From assembly GCA_937951615.1 (NCBI GenBank), contig CALFBH010000026.1:1-64000 (forward strand): a stretch of DNA of 64,000 bases, read 5' to 3'. Below, in pieces: positions 17,563 to 27,459 of this stretch. A program made the translations under genes and the position numbers. Position 1 is the stretch's first letter, and the number at the start of each line of letters is the position of its first letter. Under the pieces are notes generated by a model that saw only the letters and a program-made list of their open reading frames with translations, did no database searches and was not told the DNA's origin. Origin of the DNA: an uncultured Saprospiraceae bacterium. Its GTDB lineage: Bacteria; Bacteroidota; Bacteroidia; Chitinophagales; Saprospiraceae.

Positions 17563-20500
17563 TTATTGTCTAAATTTCGTCACCTTACGAACCGCACTAC
17601 CCGCAGCATCCGACAAGCGGATAAAATACATGCCAGCAGATAAGTCGCGCAAGTCAAGCACAGCATTATCATTGCTATTGACAAATTGTGTAAACAAAAC
17701 CTGTCCGGTAATATTCACCAATTCCAATTGCAATTGAGTACTTTGAGTACTTTCCAATTGTACCGTCAGGTAGCCATTAAACGGATTAGGATACACCTCA
17801 AAAACACTCAAACCTTCTATATCTTCAATGGCAACAAAGTCCACCGCAAAGACATCAGAAAGAGAAGAACAACCATTGGTGTCAAATATCTCAACCGTAT
17901 AATCACCATCCATCACAGGAATATAAGACTGCGCAGACGCGCCCTGAATAGGCTGCCCATTCAAATACCATTGATAACCAAAAGCATTAATGTCCGCCGT
18001 CAATACGCCGCCAGATTCACTGATGGTCGGTTGTGCAGTCGTGAAATTAGAAACACTGACTTCATCCGTATCCACACAGCCATTATCATCGGTAAAGGTG
18101 ATGCTATAAGTTTCTGTACCACTAGGCATGACACTAATCGTAGCTGTCGTCTCTCCAGTACTCCATTCAAAAGTACCAGCCGTAGAAGGAATAGCCGTCA
18201 GCATAGTAGATTCGCCTTCACAAATGGTTTGATTTGCCCCAGCTTCTATAATTGGTGCAGGAATGACGGTAATCGTCACATTGTCCACACCAGTACAGCC
18301 GCCCAGAAAACCAGTCACCGTATAAGAAATAGAAGAGTTGGGCGTTACCGTAAGACTCGCGCCCGTTTGTCCATTATTCCAGATATAAGTATCGCCGCCA
18401 CTAGCTGTCAGCGTGACTTCTTCGCCCTGGCAAACAATGACATCCATACCCGCATCTATCATGACATTAGTGGTCACATTGACCGTAACATCATCAGTAT
18501 CTGAACCGCAGGCATTGGTCACGGTCACGGTATAAGTTGTGGTGGCATTAGGAGCTACACTCACGGTCGCACCACTTTGCCCATCGCTCCACTGATAAGC
18601 TGTTCCACCAGAAGCGGTAAGCGTCACGGCTTGTCCTGCGCAGGTGCTTTGGTCTGCGCCTGCATTGGCTGATGGTGGTGGTGCAACATTGACCGTAACA
18701 TCATCCGTACTAGTTCCGCAGACATCCATAACCGTTACAGTATAAGTTGTGCTCGCAGTTGGGGAAACCATGATACTTGCACCAGTCATTCCATTACTCC
18801 AAGAATAAGTTCCTCCACCACTTGCAGTCAGCATAACTGTAGTGCCACCACATACAGACTGGTCTGCACCAGCATTTGCATTGGGCGCACTAAGGACTTC
18901 TACAATAAGATCATCAGTAGCTGTGCCGCAAATGTCCGTCACGGTTACAGTATAAGTAGTCGTAGCCGCAGGCGAAACAGAAACGCTTGCCCCCATCATC
19001 CCATTACTCCACGCATAAGTTGCTCCTCCACTTGCAGTGAGCGTAGCCGAACCACCAGCACAAATCGTTTCGTCTGGACCTGCATTGGCTATTATATTAT
19101 TATTTACCATTACGGTCACCTCATCTGTAGCTGCGCCACAACTTCCAGTCACCGTCACACTATAAGTCGTCGTAGCAATCGGGAAAACCGTAATGCTTGC
19201 ACTAGTCTGTCCATCACTCCAAAGATAAGTTCCGCCACCACTCGCGGTGAGCATAGCCGAACCACCATTACAAATAGCCTGATCCATTCCTGCATTAGCA
19301 TTTACTGTGCTACTGACGGTTACCGTTACCTCATCAGTAGCAGAACCACAGGCATCTGTTACCGTTACGGTATAAGTTGTCGTAGCAGCTGGAGAAACCA
19401 TAATACTTGCAGTAGTCTGTCCATCACTCCAAAGATAAGTCGCGCCACCACTCGCAGTGAGTGAAGCCGATCCACCAGGACAAATCGTCTGATCCATACC
19501 CGCATTGGCCACCGGAAGTGGCGTGACATCGACCGTGACATCATCCGTAATGGTTCCGCAGGTGGTGCTTGCTGTTACGGTGTAGGTCGTCGTTGCCGTT
19601 GGTGCAACTGTAATCGTTGAGCCTGTCATTCCATTGCTCCAAGAGAAGGTTCCTGTTCCTGTAGCGGTGAGCATGACGGCCGCACCTGAGCAGGTCGTTT
19701 GGTCGAGTCCAGCATTGACAAGTGGCGCAGCATCTACTATTATTGTGACCTCATCACTTGCTGTCCCGCAGGCATCACTGACGGAGACGGAATAGGTCGT
19801 CGTCATGGTCGGCGACACAGAAATGCTTGCACCAGTCTGTCCATCACTCCAAGTATAAGCAGTCCCACCACTTGCGATGAGCGTAGCCGAAGCACCAGGG
19901 CAGATGATCTGTTGATTAGTTGTTGCCGTTACCATTGGACCAGCCGCTACGGTGTAACAGGCTTGCTGCGACACATCCGATGCATAGCAAATATCCAGAA
20001 AACTACTACCACAGGCAGCAGGCAGAATACCTGCATCTGTATTTATACTATCTATTTCAAAAAGAAAACCCTGTATGGAAAAAGTCGCACCAGGATTGAA
20101 TTGCCCGACAAGGGCAAAAACATCATTTAGATTTTGAATATCCGAACCAGAATTGATACCACCAGCATTCAGATTGGTACACAAACCAGGAAAAGCCAAG
20201 TCCACCCAGTTGCAACAAGCACCCAGCGGAATAGCCGAACCAGTCAAAATACCATCCAATAAGCCCTGCACCTGCGATAAGTCATAATTGACCGCAGTGA
20301 CACAAAACTCATCGCCAGCCATCAGCCCAAACTCAGCAGCCGGATCAAAAGCACCACTCGGCACGCCACCCAAAATCAGGTCGCCCCAGCCATCCGTCGC
20401 AGGCGTATTGGGGTCGGTCACGATGTATTCCAGCGTAGGCAGTCCTATGCCGGGATCAGTTACAGTGGACACGACTTGTTGCCCGGTACAAGCTGTAGAA

Positions 20501-20619
20501 TTAGCCGGTTGAGCAATGATCGGGGGCGTCGTATTGGGGCAGTTGATTTGCTGGGCATGCATCAGTAGCGATGTAGCGAGCAGTAAAATTGTACACAATA
20601 AGGTAAAGTAGGTTTTCAT
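17563..20619 (-). CDS. Secreted T9SS protein with nine Ig-like repeats
   Basis: 1018 aa. A signal peptide (KTYFTLLCTILLLATSLLMHAQ) and a ~200-aa unique N-terminal region precede nine ~70-residue repeats, each with NAG-x-DQ-x-C, LTASGG-x-Y-x-WS-x-G, TTTYTVTV and an ACG-x-xTD motif, so two Cys per repeat are probably bridged. The last ~80 residues are a type-A T9SS sorting domain (VYPNPFNGYLTVQLE, LSAGMYFIRL, KVTKFRQ). It is probably a cell-surface adhesin or filament. The repeats are similar enough for length variation by recombination. It ends at a REP pair and a terminator. Confidence 0.9.
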   Translation of the reverse strand: MKTYFTLLCTILLLATSLLMHAQQINCPNTTPPIIAQPANSTACTGQQVVSTVTDPGIGLPTLEYIVTDPNTPATDGWGDLILGGVPSGAFDPAAEFGLMAGDEFCVTAVNYDLSQVQGLLDGILTGSAIPLGACCNWVDLAFPGLCTNLNAGGINSGSDIQNLNDVFALVGQFNPGATFSIQGFLFEIDSINTDAGILPAACGSSFLDICYASDVSQQACYTVAAGPMVTATTNQQIICPGASATLIASGGTAYTWSDGQTGASISVSPTMTTTYSVSVSDACGTASDEVTIIVDAAPLVNAGLDQTTCSGAAVMLTATGTGTFSWSNGMTGSTITVAPTATTTYTVTASTTCGTITDDVTVDVTPLPVANAGMDQTICPGGSASLTASGGATYLWSDGQTTASIMVSPAATTTYTVTVTDACGSATDEVTVTVSSTVNANAGMDQAICNGGSAMLTASGGGTYLWSDGQTSASITVFPIATTTYSVTVTGSCGAATDEVTVMVNNNIIANAGPDETICAGGSATLTASGGATYAWSNGMMGASVSVSPAATTTYTVTVTDICGTATDDLIVEVLSAPNANAGADQSVCGGTTVMLTASGGGTYSWSNGMTGASIMVSPTASTTYTVTVMDVCGTSTDDVTVNVAPPPSANAGADQSTCAGQAVTLTASGGTAYQWSDGQSGATVSVAPNATTTYTVTVTNACGSDTDDVTVNVTTNVMIDAGMDVIVCQGEEVTLTASGGDTYIWNNGQTGASLTVTPNSSISYTVTGFLGGCTGVDNVTITVIPAPIIEAGANQTICEGESTMLTAIPSTAGTFEWSTGETTATISVMPSGTETYSITFTDDNGCVDTDEVSVSNFTTAQPTISESGGVLTADINAFGYQWYLNGQPIQGASAQSYIPVMDGDYTVEIFDTNGCSSLSDVFAVDFVAIEDIEGLSVFEVYPNPFNGYLTVQLESTQSTQLQLELVNITGQVLFTQFVNSNDNAVLDLRDLSAGMYFIRLSDAAGSAVRKVTKFRQ

Positions 20620-20806
20620 GCGTTTTCAATTGATGAATAAATTTTGAATTTGTAGCCTGATAAACGACTATACATTTTTGAATTTAAACGGCATTATCCC
20701 TTTTGGGAAGGGGAGAGCTTGGTGTTTTCATAAAGATGTACAGCAACTTAGCAGCCTCGTAAAACTACTTAATTATTTGGAAAATATTAATATCAGAAAG
20801 CTAATT

Positions 20807-21319
20807 TTATTTTTCTCTGAAGAACATGGCTAAGTGGGCAGCCACTTGAGTACCCTCTTCGTACTGCTCATAAGTCAACTCCGCATTTTCATAAAAGACT
20901 TTTCTTTCTTGCAATTTGCTGTCAATAAAGTCCTTCAATTCCTCCTCCGTTTTATCAGCTAATAAAGGACGTTGAGCAGTTTGAGATTTTAGTCTTTTAA
21001 AAAGCAATTCAGGCGATGTTTTCAAATAAACAGTCGTACCATTTTCATTCATCCAGTCCTGATTGTCAAAAAAGCAGGGCGTACCGCCGCCAGTAGCGAT
21101 GACGACCTTATTCAGCTTGCCCAGTTCTTTCAGGCATTGCTGCTCTATTAGGCGAAAGCCTTTTTCTCCTTTAAGTTTAAATATTTCTGGAATGCTGAGG
21201 TATTCTGTGTCCTCGATATAAGCATCCAAGTCCACAAAGGTATAGCCCAGCAGCTCCGCCAGCTCGCGCCCGATGGTGGATTTTCCGCAGCCCATAAAAC
21301 CGATTAAGTATATTTTCAT
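20807..21319 (-). CDS. aroK: Shikimate kinase
   Basis: 170 aa, full family length. It has Walker A GFMGCGKST, the DLD (DxD) shikimate/Mg site, the GGGTP motif and RPLL in the lid. It makes shikimate 3-phosphate for aromatic amino acid synthesis. The start is the ATG at 21317-21319; reading further upstream enters a REP repeat and would add MTAKVVST, a product of the repeat. The likely ribosome site GGAG sits at the repeat's edge. Confidence 0.93.
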   Translation of the reverse strand: MKIYLIGFMGCGKSTIGRELAELLGYTFVDLDAYIEDTEYLSIPEIFKLKGEKGFRLIEQQCLKELGKLNKVVIATGGGTPCFFDNQDWMNENGTTVYLKTSPELLFKRLKSQTAQRPLLADKTEEELKDFIDSKLQERKVFYENAELTYEQYEEGTQVAAHLAMFFREK

Positions 21320-21327
21320 TTTTATCT

Positions 21328-21394
21328 CCGTACTGACGACTTTAGCCGTCAATTAATTCAATATTCCCTGCGACGGCTAAAGTCGTCGGTACGG
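21328..21394. repeat. REP-like inverted pair 2
   Basis: CCGTACTGACGACTTTAGCC-GTC (21328-21350) is mirrored at 21372-21394 around a 21-base loop. It fills the gap upstream of aroK, nine bases from its start, so the leader of aroK is mostly repeat. Confidence 0.8.
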
Positions 21395-21450
21395 GGCTGG
21401 CTCATTTACCATTCGTCCGGTCATTGAGCGGAGTCGAAATGAACGTTACT

Positions 21451-23661
21451 TTACAATTCATCCAAAACATCTTTTATAATACCAAAATTTCGCTGAAATT
21501 CAACATAAGCAGGATAAGCATTAGTCAATTCTTCCCAAATTGTATAGCACTGCTGATAGTAAGGACGGGCTTTGGTACGATCATTCTTTTTATCCTTGTG
21601 AAATTGCCCTAATTTATAATAAGAAATAGCGAGTCCGTTTTTAAAATCTGAATTATCAGGATTGGCTTTGTGTAGTTGCCCAAAGGTTTCTGAACATTTT
21701 TGGAAGAAGTAAATGGCTTTATTTAAATCTCCAATGGTTTGATAAAAGTTTCCAAGTCGTGTAAAAAGCCATGCCAAATTAAAGGTAGGTTTTTTAAAAC
21801 CATCAATCATTCCTTCCCCATAACGGGCAAGTACAGCAGCTTCCTCATAAGAGACATTCAGCAAATGCCCAACTCCAGGTTGATAGTCCAATTTATCAAT
21901 CAAAACCAAAATCAAGCCTTCCACATCGCTATACAAACTGTCCTGCTGCTTAGTCTTTATAATCTCCTGTATCACTGGGCTGACCTTGAAGGTTTTATTG
22001 GTTTTATCATATTCCAGCCAGCCTTTTTGTGCTAAGTCGAGTAGCTGAGTATCCAGTTCTTCCTGCTCTGGCAATAGTGACTCTAATCGCTCGAAAGGGA
22101 TGTTCTCTGGCGGCAGTACGGCAAAGATGGAGAGCAGGCGACTTTCTATATCTTCGAGGTCACCGAGCTCATACATGGCGGAGATGATGGCTTCGGGTTT
22201 GGCTTTTTTGAGCTTGCCATAATCGGTCTGCACTTCACGACTTTGCGAAAGCTGTAATAGTCCTTTTTGCTGTAAATCTTCTAGTAAGTTACTAAGGCTG
22301 TATTGGGTTTTTAGGCGATTGCTTTGGTGTAGATTTTTAGCCAGTATTTCCAATACTAGCGTGTTTTTATCTACGGCATCCCTTATGTTCAAGACGAGTT
22401 TTTCTTCTTCGGTAGGTAAATCGGAGTAGTGTTTTTTGAATAATTTCAGGGCATCCACTTTTGGTAAGCCTTTTATTTTATAGGTTGCTGCACTCCGATG
22501 ATGTTCAAGTCGTGTGGTGAGCAGCAGGTGGAAATTTTCGCAACTGCGCAGGTCATCGTAATGTGTTTCGAGGTCATTTGGATCATTGGCATTGTCTATC
22601 ACGAGCAGACAAGGTTTTTGGAGGTTTGCCATTTCGGTGATGAGTCTTTGTAGCCTCTGTTGTGTATTCATTCGCTCGTCAAATCTAAGTCCGAGCGGGA
22701 AGGCGAGGAGGAGTAGGGCAGCGGCTATGCTTTGCTCTTTCAGTACCCAAGCTACATGGCTGTACTTGTTCTGGTAGCGGTGGTAGTATTGGGCAGCAAT
22801 GGAGGTTTTGCCGATACCGCCTTGTCCGTTTACCAGTAGTAGGATGTGTCCGTCTGGCTCAAATAGTCGTGTGTGTATTTCATCCAGTTCTATTTCCCTA
22901 CCTAAGAAGTCTTGATTGAGGGATGGGGGCTGCGTGAGGTGTTTTTTGATTTTTTGTTCTCCGTAGATATGGAAAGTAGCCTTATCTATTTTTTCAACGT
23001 TGATTATCTTATTTGCAAATTGCTGTAAGATTTGTTGAGTGATTCTGCTCTGAATGGGATGCAATTTTCCTTCAATTTCAATGGACTCTTTACCTTGTTG
23101 TTTTAATTGTTCAACGATGCTTGTGATGTTATCAATTTTTGCATCTTGACTTTCTAACATGACGACCAATTCAGCTTCTTTCACCGTCCGGCTTTTCTGT
23201 ACTTTTTGTCTGAAAATATCGTGGAATTGCTGAATTTTAAGGTCTATTTTATCTTTTGCAGCTTCAAAATCGACTTGATTCTTTTGTTTGAAATGTTTTA
23301 TAATCTCATCGTGTTCTCTTATTTTATTGAGGATGTTTTCTGTCCTCTGTTGAATAGTATTCAGGTTTTTCCGCTCATTTTCATTACCATAATAAAATTT
23401 GTAAAAGGAGCTTTGGACATATATTTTTCTAAAAAATTCTATGACGGTTTTTTCCTCCTCTTTTTTACAAAATTCAACAATAGATTCTATGTAAATTCTT
23501 GGAAAGTCATTGGGTGTTTGCGTTAAATTGTGTTTTAATAGAAATTCCTGAACTGCCTCTTTTTTAGATACGGCCCTTGTAAGTGATTTGATACTATCGT
23601 AAGTAATGGAGGCAGTTATTCGTCCGGTTATTAGTTCCAGCATGTTTTGTAGGTTTTCCAT
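21451..23661 (-). CDS. STAND NTPase: helical N-terminus, NB-ARC, TPR C-terminus
   Basis: 736 aa. Residues 1-210 are helical with heptad character and unknown function. A short linker INVEKIDKATFHIYG precedes the NB-ARC ATPase: Walker A GQGGIGKT (279-286), Walker B LLVIDNAND, and a sensor-like LLLTTR. A winged-helix/helical region follows, then TPRs (LGNFYQTIGDLNKAIYFFQK; LGQFHKDKKNDRTKARPYYQ). STAND proteins oligomerise when a ligand binds and switch on an effector. No effector is recognisable at the N-terminus. The linker and the C-terminal AYPAYVEFQRN motif are shared with the broken gene at 50915-51884. It is a lone gene. Confidence 0.8.
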   Translation of the reverse strand: MENLQNMLELITGRITASITYDSIKSLTRAVSKKEAVQEFLLKHNLTQTPNDFPRIYIESIVEFCKKEEEKTVIEFFRKIYVQSSFYKFYYGNENERKNLNTIQQRTENILNKIREHDEIIKHFKQKNQVDFEAAKDKIDLKIQQFHDIFRQKVQKSRTVKEAELVVMLESQDAKIDNITSIVEQLKQQGKESIEIEGKLHPIQSRITQQILQQFANKIINVEKIDKATFHIYGEQKIKKHLTQPPSLNQDFLGREIELDEIHTRLFEPDGHILLLVNGQGGIGKTSIAAQYYHRYQNKYSHVAWVLKEQSIAAALLLLAFPLGLRFDERMNTQQRLQRLITEMANLQKPCLLVIDNANDPNDLETHYDDLRSCENFHLLLTTRLEHHRSAATYKIKGLPKVDALKLFKKHYSDLPTEEEKLVLNIRDAVDKNTLVLEILAKNLHQSNRLKTQYSLSNLLEDLQQKGLLQLSQSREVQTDYGKLKKAKPEAIISAMYELGDLEDIESRLLSIFAVLPPENIPFERLESLLPEQEELDTQLLDLAQKGWLEYDKTNKTFKVSPVIQEIIKTKQQDSLYSDVEGLILVLIDKLDYQPGVGHLLNVSYEEAAVLARYGEGMIDGFKKPTFNLAWLFTRLGNFYQTIGDLNKAIYFFQKCSETFGQLHKANPDNSDFKNGLAISYYKLGQFHKDKKNDRTKARPYYQQCYTIWEELTNAYPAYVEFQRNFGIIKDVLDEL

Positions 23662-23839
23662 GAAGAGTTGGCCTTATGGATTTTGTTAATCCTATTCGAC
23701 TAAATGGTAAAGATAAGGATTTTTGTCAAATGTTTTTACACATAGAACTTCAGAAGATTAGCTCAACAAAATAGAAACAGATTCTAAGGCTAAAGCATGG
23801 ATAAAACGATTAAGGGGACAAGAAAGAATGGCTGAAAGC

Positions 23840-24155
23840 TAGGGCAAACGCATCAAATTAAAAAGCAACCTGAGTCGTCTGACGATTCAATTTATTCAGG
23901 AGTTCATCGTCCTGGAAATCATCATACGTGTGGATAAGCAAGCATCGTCAGCCGACTTTTTTTCTTCATTTTCCAAATTTAAATTTAATGCGGTGTTCAA
24001 AGTATGAAATAGTCGGCAGACGAAGGATTTGATTAAAATTAGTGGTTTGTCCCTGGAAACATGCTGTATTTTCAACTGAATTCGTCTGACGACAACGGAA
24101 TTTGCTCAACGATGCTTTGATAGAACACGACTAAAATTTTGATGCGTTTGCCCTA
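23840..24155. mobile_element. 316-bp TIR element with 8-bp target duplication (IS remnant or MITE)
   Basis: Perfect 18-bp terminal inverted repeats, TAGGGCAAACGCATCAAA (23840-23857) and its complement (24138-24155), are flanked on both sides by CTGAAAGC (23832-23839, 24156-24163). TIR plus an 8-bp duplication proves a transposition event; end sequence and duplication length resemble ISAs1-type elements, though this is from memory. Only a short frame near the left end, on the minus strand (TYDDFQDDELLNKLNRQ), looks coding. The interior holds two GTCGGC-x-GACGA hairpin modules, one being copy A below. Confidence 0.75.
23997..24120. repeat. GTCGGCAGACGAA hairpin element, copy A
   Basis: Outer inverted ends TCAAAGTATG/GATGCTTTGA enclose GTCGGCAGACGAA and TTCGTCTGACGAC, which pair at 12 of 13 positions. 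The same arrangement recurs at 36535 and 57890. This copy lies within the 316-bp TIR element. Confidence 0.75.
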
Positions 24156-24190
24156 CTGAAAGCCTTCATATAATTGGGATTTGTTACATT

Positions 24191-24267
24191 TACCAATCAA
24201 CCAATCACCAATCACCAGTCACCAATCAACCAATCAACCAATCACCAATCACCAACCAACCAATCAC
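24191..24267. repeat. CCAATCA/CCAATCACC short tandem repeat
   Basis: An irregular array of AATCAACC and AATCACC units. On the minus strand its TGATTGG unit overlaps the stop codon of the SDR gene. Confidence 0.7.
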
Positions 24268-25055
24268 TCCCCCTCCTCCAATTCCCGCCTAAGCAAAAAC
24301 TGAACAAGAGCATGAGGCAGCATACCTTGCAGCCCATTAAGCCGCCGCAATTTTGCGCCGCTAATAATCAGGGTTTTGCCTTTGATAAATCCATTCCAGA
24401 CATCCTTGGCGACTTCTGCTCTTGTGGTGGCGACAAGCCCTTCAAAGGTTTTGACTTTTTCCATTTTTGCGGTGTGTTTAAATGGCGTGTCTTTGATGGC
24501 AGATGGGCAGACGGTGATGACTTTGACTGATGACTTTAGGGCTTTGAGTTCTTCTGTAAGACTTTGGCTGTAGTGTTTGACAAAGGATTTGGTGGCTGCG
24601 TAAGCGGACATTTTGGGGACGGGCTGAAAAGAGGTGTTGGAACTGATATTGATGATCGTGCCTTTGTTTTTTGCCAGCATGACTTTTAGAAAGAGTCGGG
24701 TCATTTTGAATAGATTCAGCACATTGAGTTGTATCATGGAGACTTCTTTCTCCATTGAGATGTCATTGGCAAAACCATAAGTACCGAAGGCGGCATTATT
24801 GATGAGTACATCAACTTCCCAGTTGTTTTTTTGTGTCCAGTTGAAGGTGTTTTGGGCGGCGTCTGGTTTGGATAGGTCGATGGTAAGATAATCTATATCG
24901 GCATCGGGAATGCTTTCTTGCAATTGCTTTTTTGCTGCTTGCAATTCGTCTTCTAGCAGAGATGCCCAGAGTATTTTATAGCCGTTTTGGGCAAAGTGTT
25001 TTGTTATTTCATAACCAATTCCGCTGGAGCCGCCTGTGATTAGGACTGTTTTCAT
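24264..25055 (-). CDS. Short-chain dehydrogenase/reductase
   Basis: 263 aa, classical SDR. NAD(P)-binding TGGSSGIG at residues 7-14, NNAA motif, catalytic Ser in ISSNTSF and Y-x-x-x-K in YAATK. The DltE/YqjQ-like subgroup is likely from the C-terminal TRAEVAKDVWNGFIKGK and C-terminal hydrophobic patch. Substrate unknown. The stop codon is the first TGA of the flanking TGATTGG repeat. Confidence 0.88.
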   Translation of the reverse strand: MKTVLITGGSSGIGYEITKHFAQNGYKILWASLLEDELQAAKKQLQESIPDADIDYLTIDLSKPDAAQNTFNWTQKNNWEVDVLINNAAFGTYGFANDISMEKEVSMIQLNVLNLFKMTRLFLKVMLAKNKGTIINISSNTSFQPVPKMSAYAATKSFVKHYSQSLTEELKALKSSVKVITVCPSAIKDTPFKHTAKMEKVKTFEGLVATTRAEVAKDVWNGFIKGKTLIISGAKLRRLNGLQGMLPHALVQFLLRRELEEGE

Positions 25056-25068
25056 AATTTATAATTGG

Positions 25069-25172
25069 GTCCATAGTCGATAGTCCATAGTCGATGGCTG
25101 CTTTTAAGTATTCATTTTGCTTTGCAAAATGCGTGTAACCGCGCCATGGACTATCGACCATCGACTATGGAC
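25069..25172. repeat. Heptad palindrome with CATTTTGC hairpin centre
   Basis: GTCCATAGTCGATAGTCCAT-type heptads (25069-25098) are mirrored at 25143-25172. The centre contains CATTTTGCTTTGCAAAATG (25113-25131), a hairpin shared with the palindrome at 30785. It lies upstream of the SDR gene and 4 bases past the FG-GAP gene stop. Confidence 0.8.
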
Positions 25173-25175
25173 AAA

Positions 25176-27386
25176 TTAACTTTTGACAAACTTTTTCACC
25201 ACCACACGTTCTCCGATTTGTACTCGACAAAAATAAATGCCGCGAGCAAACTGACTCACATCGACCCTTGTATTTTCTGTAATTGTACTCTGATAAAGTT
25301 GTTGCCCTAAAGCACTGAAAATGCTGAGTTCGGCGGATTGTGTTAAAGGTTGTGCAAAACTGATTGCCAGTTCATCTGTAGTTGGATTTGGATAAATATT
25401 GAACACAAAGTCAGGAAGTTCTGGTGCAGTTGTTGAAATCAAAATATCGCCAGCAGAATAGAGGGTGAAACCGCCTCTGCGATTGCCGACAAGGTATTCT
25501 AAGTTGCCATCATCATTGATATCTGCCACATCTAAGCGAGTACGTGCGCCTTGTACAATGCCCCCAAAAAGACTGTCTGCTTTTTCGAAGCCAAGCCCAA
25601 CAGCGAGGCTGTCTTCTATATTGATGTAGCGACGAATATTGCCCGGCTCGCTGCCGATATAGAGTACATACTCTCCATTATCATCAATAATGACAGGATC
25701 GCAATAGCCTTCTGTGAAACCCAGTTCCCGACAATCTATATTGCCGAAAAAATTGTCTTCTTCTACCAAATCTGGTACTTGAGCTGTGCCAATATTCCGC
25801 CAGTAATTCAGGTTGCCATTGCGCTCACCGATGACAACATCTAGCAGCCCGTCGCGATCTATATCAATAGGGTAGGGCGCAGAAAATTGCCCGACGTCAA
25901 TATTCTGAAAGGCAGTAAAACTGGGAAAAACAGCCAAGCCATTACCTGTGTCTGTATTTTCAAAATAAAGTAATTTTCCAAATTCTTCGCCTAGCAGCAT
26001 ATCCAAATCACCATCATCGTCAAAGTCCCCGAAACTGGGATTGAGTGCGCGAAGATCAGGCGTTGCCTGTAAGTTGGCGTAATTATCATCGACGAGCGTA
26101 TATTCGGGTAAAGTAGTTGTTCCTGTATTTTCATATAAGGCAATTGTTGCCATATAATTGCCACCAGCCTGGAAAAACCCATAAGTTCCTATAACAATAT
26201 CCAGCAAGCCATCTCCATTATGGTCGAAAAAAGCAGGAGCAGTTTCTGAACCATAATCGACCATTTCATTAATCAGAAAATCATTTTGTTGATAATCGAA
26301 GAGTGGGAGCGTGGTGCTTTGTGTATTTTCGTAGAACCAGGAGCAATAGTAATTTTCGGAGACATTCCGCGCATTGGGCGCAGCCAATAAATCCTTACTT
26401 CCGTCATTATTGACATCCATATAAAAGGCGGCTGGAAAAATAGGAATGTCAACAGGCGTCGTGTAATCGGGAAAACCAATAATCTGGTCATTCATCCAGG
26501 CAGTATCGGCATTTCCTCCATTGATACCGAGCACCATATCTGTAAAAGATACATCGCCTAATAGAATTTCATTATCACCATCATCATCAATATCAAAATT
26601 GAGCAAAGAAGAACCAATATGAACGCCATCTGCAGGGCTTCGACCGATGAAATTGGGATTATTGATACAACTGTCTGGGCTGGGGCTGAGATCTAAAGAA
26701 TTGGTAACACCACTTTCATAAAAACGTCCCCAGCAATTATCTACGAGTTCGTAATCCAAATCGGCACAGCCATTGCCTTCTTCCTGCGACTGGTTTTCGT
26801 AATACTCGATCCAGCCACCGCTGATGCTAAAAGTCAGGATGTCCAAATCTCCATCATTGTCCAAATCGTGTACCGAAGGATAATCTTCGCTACTGACATA
26901 GAGGTTAGTCGGGAACTGATTGAAGCCGGGATATCTTATCAGGCTTTCAGCAAGCGTAAAGGCAATTTTATCATTATCATAATAACCTTCATAAACGGTT
27001 ACGCCAGCTACTCCAGGCATTTGTGAATAACAAAAAGCATCCTGAATGCCATCACAATTATAATCGCGCAGTAAAACCCATTTTTTGAAATTCGGGAAAC
27101 CTTCAACGTATTCTGGTGCAAATGTATAATCTACTTCATTGGCTGTACCGCCATTGAGAAAAGTCATGACGACATCACCCGTTTTATCAAAAATAAACAA
27201 GTCCTGAATGCCATCATTATTGAGATCGACTTCTGAAAATTGTGGATTATTCAAACCGCCTGTCAATGCGAGGTCGAGTTTATCTGTTCCTACGAAAAAA
27301 GGTACATCCGGACGATTTAGCGCAACCTGTGCAAAGGTAGTCAGGGAAAAAATCAAGAGTAGGAAGGTGGTGTATATGTATTTCAT
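25176..27386 (-). CDS. Secreted FG-GAP/VCBS-repeat protein with T9SS sorting domain
   Basis: 736 aa from the ATG at 27384-27386, which gives a clean signal peptide (KYIYTTFLLLIFSLTTFAQ); upstream codons come from a heptad repeat. At least six FG-GAP calcium loops are visible, among them DLNNDGIQDL, DVNNDGSKDL, DHNGDGLLDI, DFDDDGDLDM, DIDRDGLLDV and DINDDGNLEY, implying a beta-propeller. A type-A T9SS domain ends the protein (IYPNPTTDELAISF, ARGIYFCRV, VVVKKFVKS). Probably a surface-attached binding protein; the ligand is unknown. Confidence 0.9.
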   Translation of the reverse strand: MKYIYTTFLLLIFSLTTFAQVALNRPDVPFFVGTDKLDLALTGGLNNPQFSEVDLNNDGIQDLFIFDKTGDVVMTFLNGGTANEVDYTFAPEYVEGFPNFKKWVLLRDYNCDGIQDAFCYSQMPGVAGVTVYEGYYDNDKIAFTLAESLIRYPGFNQFPTNLYVSSEDYPSVHDLDNDGDLDILTFSISGGWIEYYENQSQEEGNGCADLDYELVDNCWGRFYESGVTNSLDLSPSPDSCINNPNFIGRSPADGVHIGSSLLNFDIDDDGDNEILLGDVSFTDMVLGINGGNADTAWMNDQIIGFPDYTTPVDIPIFPAAFYMDVNNDGSKDLLAAPNARNVSENYYCSWFYENTQSTTLPLFDYQQNDFLINEMVDYGSETAPAFFDHNGDGLLDIVIGTYGFFQAGGNYMATIALYENTGTTTLPEYTLVDDNYANLQATPDLRALNPSFGDFDDDGDLDMLLGEEFGKLLYFENTDTGNGLAVFPSFTAFQNIDVGQFSAPYPIDIDRDGLLDVVIGERNGNLNYWRNIGTAQVPDLVEEDNFFGNIDCRELGFTEGYCDPVIIDDNGEYVLYIGSEPGNIRRYINIEDSLAVGLGFEKADSLFGGIVQGARTRLDVADINDDGNLEYLVGNRRGGFTLYSAGDILISTTAPELPDFVFNIYPNPTTDELAISFAQPLTQSAELSIFSALGQQLYQSTITENTRVDVSQFARGIYFCRVQIGERVVVKKFVKS

Positions 27387-27402
27387 AGTTAAAAATTTAG
27401 TC

Positions 27403-27459
27403 AGTCGATGGTCGATAGTCCATGGTCGATAGACAACCATCGACTGCGGACTATGGTCG
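27403..27459. repeat. Heptad palindrome between divergent genes
   Basis: AGTCGATGGTCGATAGTCCA faces CCATCGACTGCGGACTATGG. It lies in the leader of the FG-GAP gene. The stretch 27574-27640 also holds TTAATTACGAAT-type repeats before nhaC. Confidence 0.7.

Noticed and set aside
17519-17737. Short open frames that begin with MTAKVVST (also at 54417 and upstream of aroK)
   Set aside because: The shared N-terminus is translated REP repeat; the frames lie over real genes or repeats and have no other support.
17686-18504. A 272-codon frame opposite the Ig-repeat gene
   Set aside because: It is antisense to a well-supported T9SS gene, is Arg/His/Thr-rich without motifs, and has the composition of a shadow frame.
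17563-20000. Tandem repeats in DNA as a non-coding array
   Set aside because: They are ~210-bp units in one open frame and encode nine Ig-like domains of a secreted protein.
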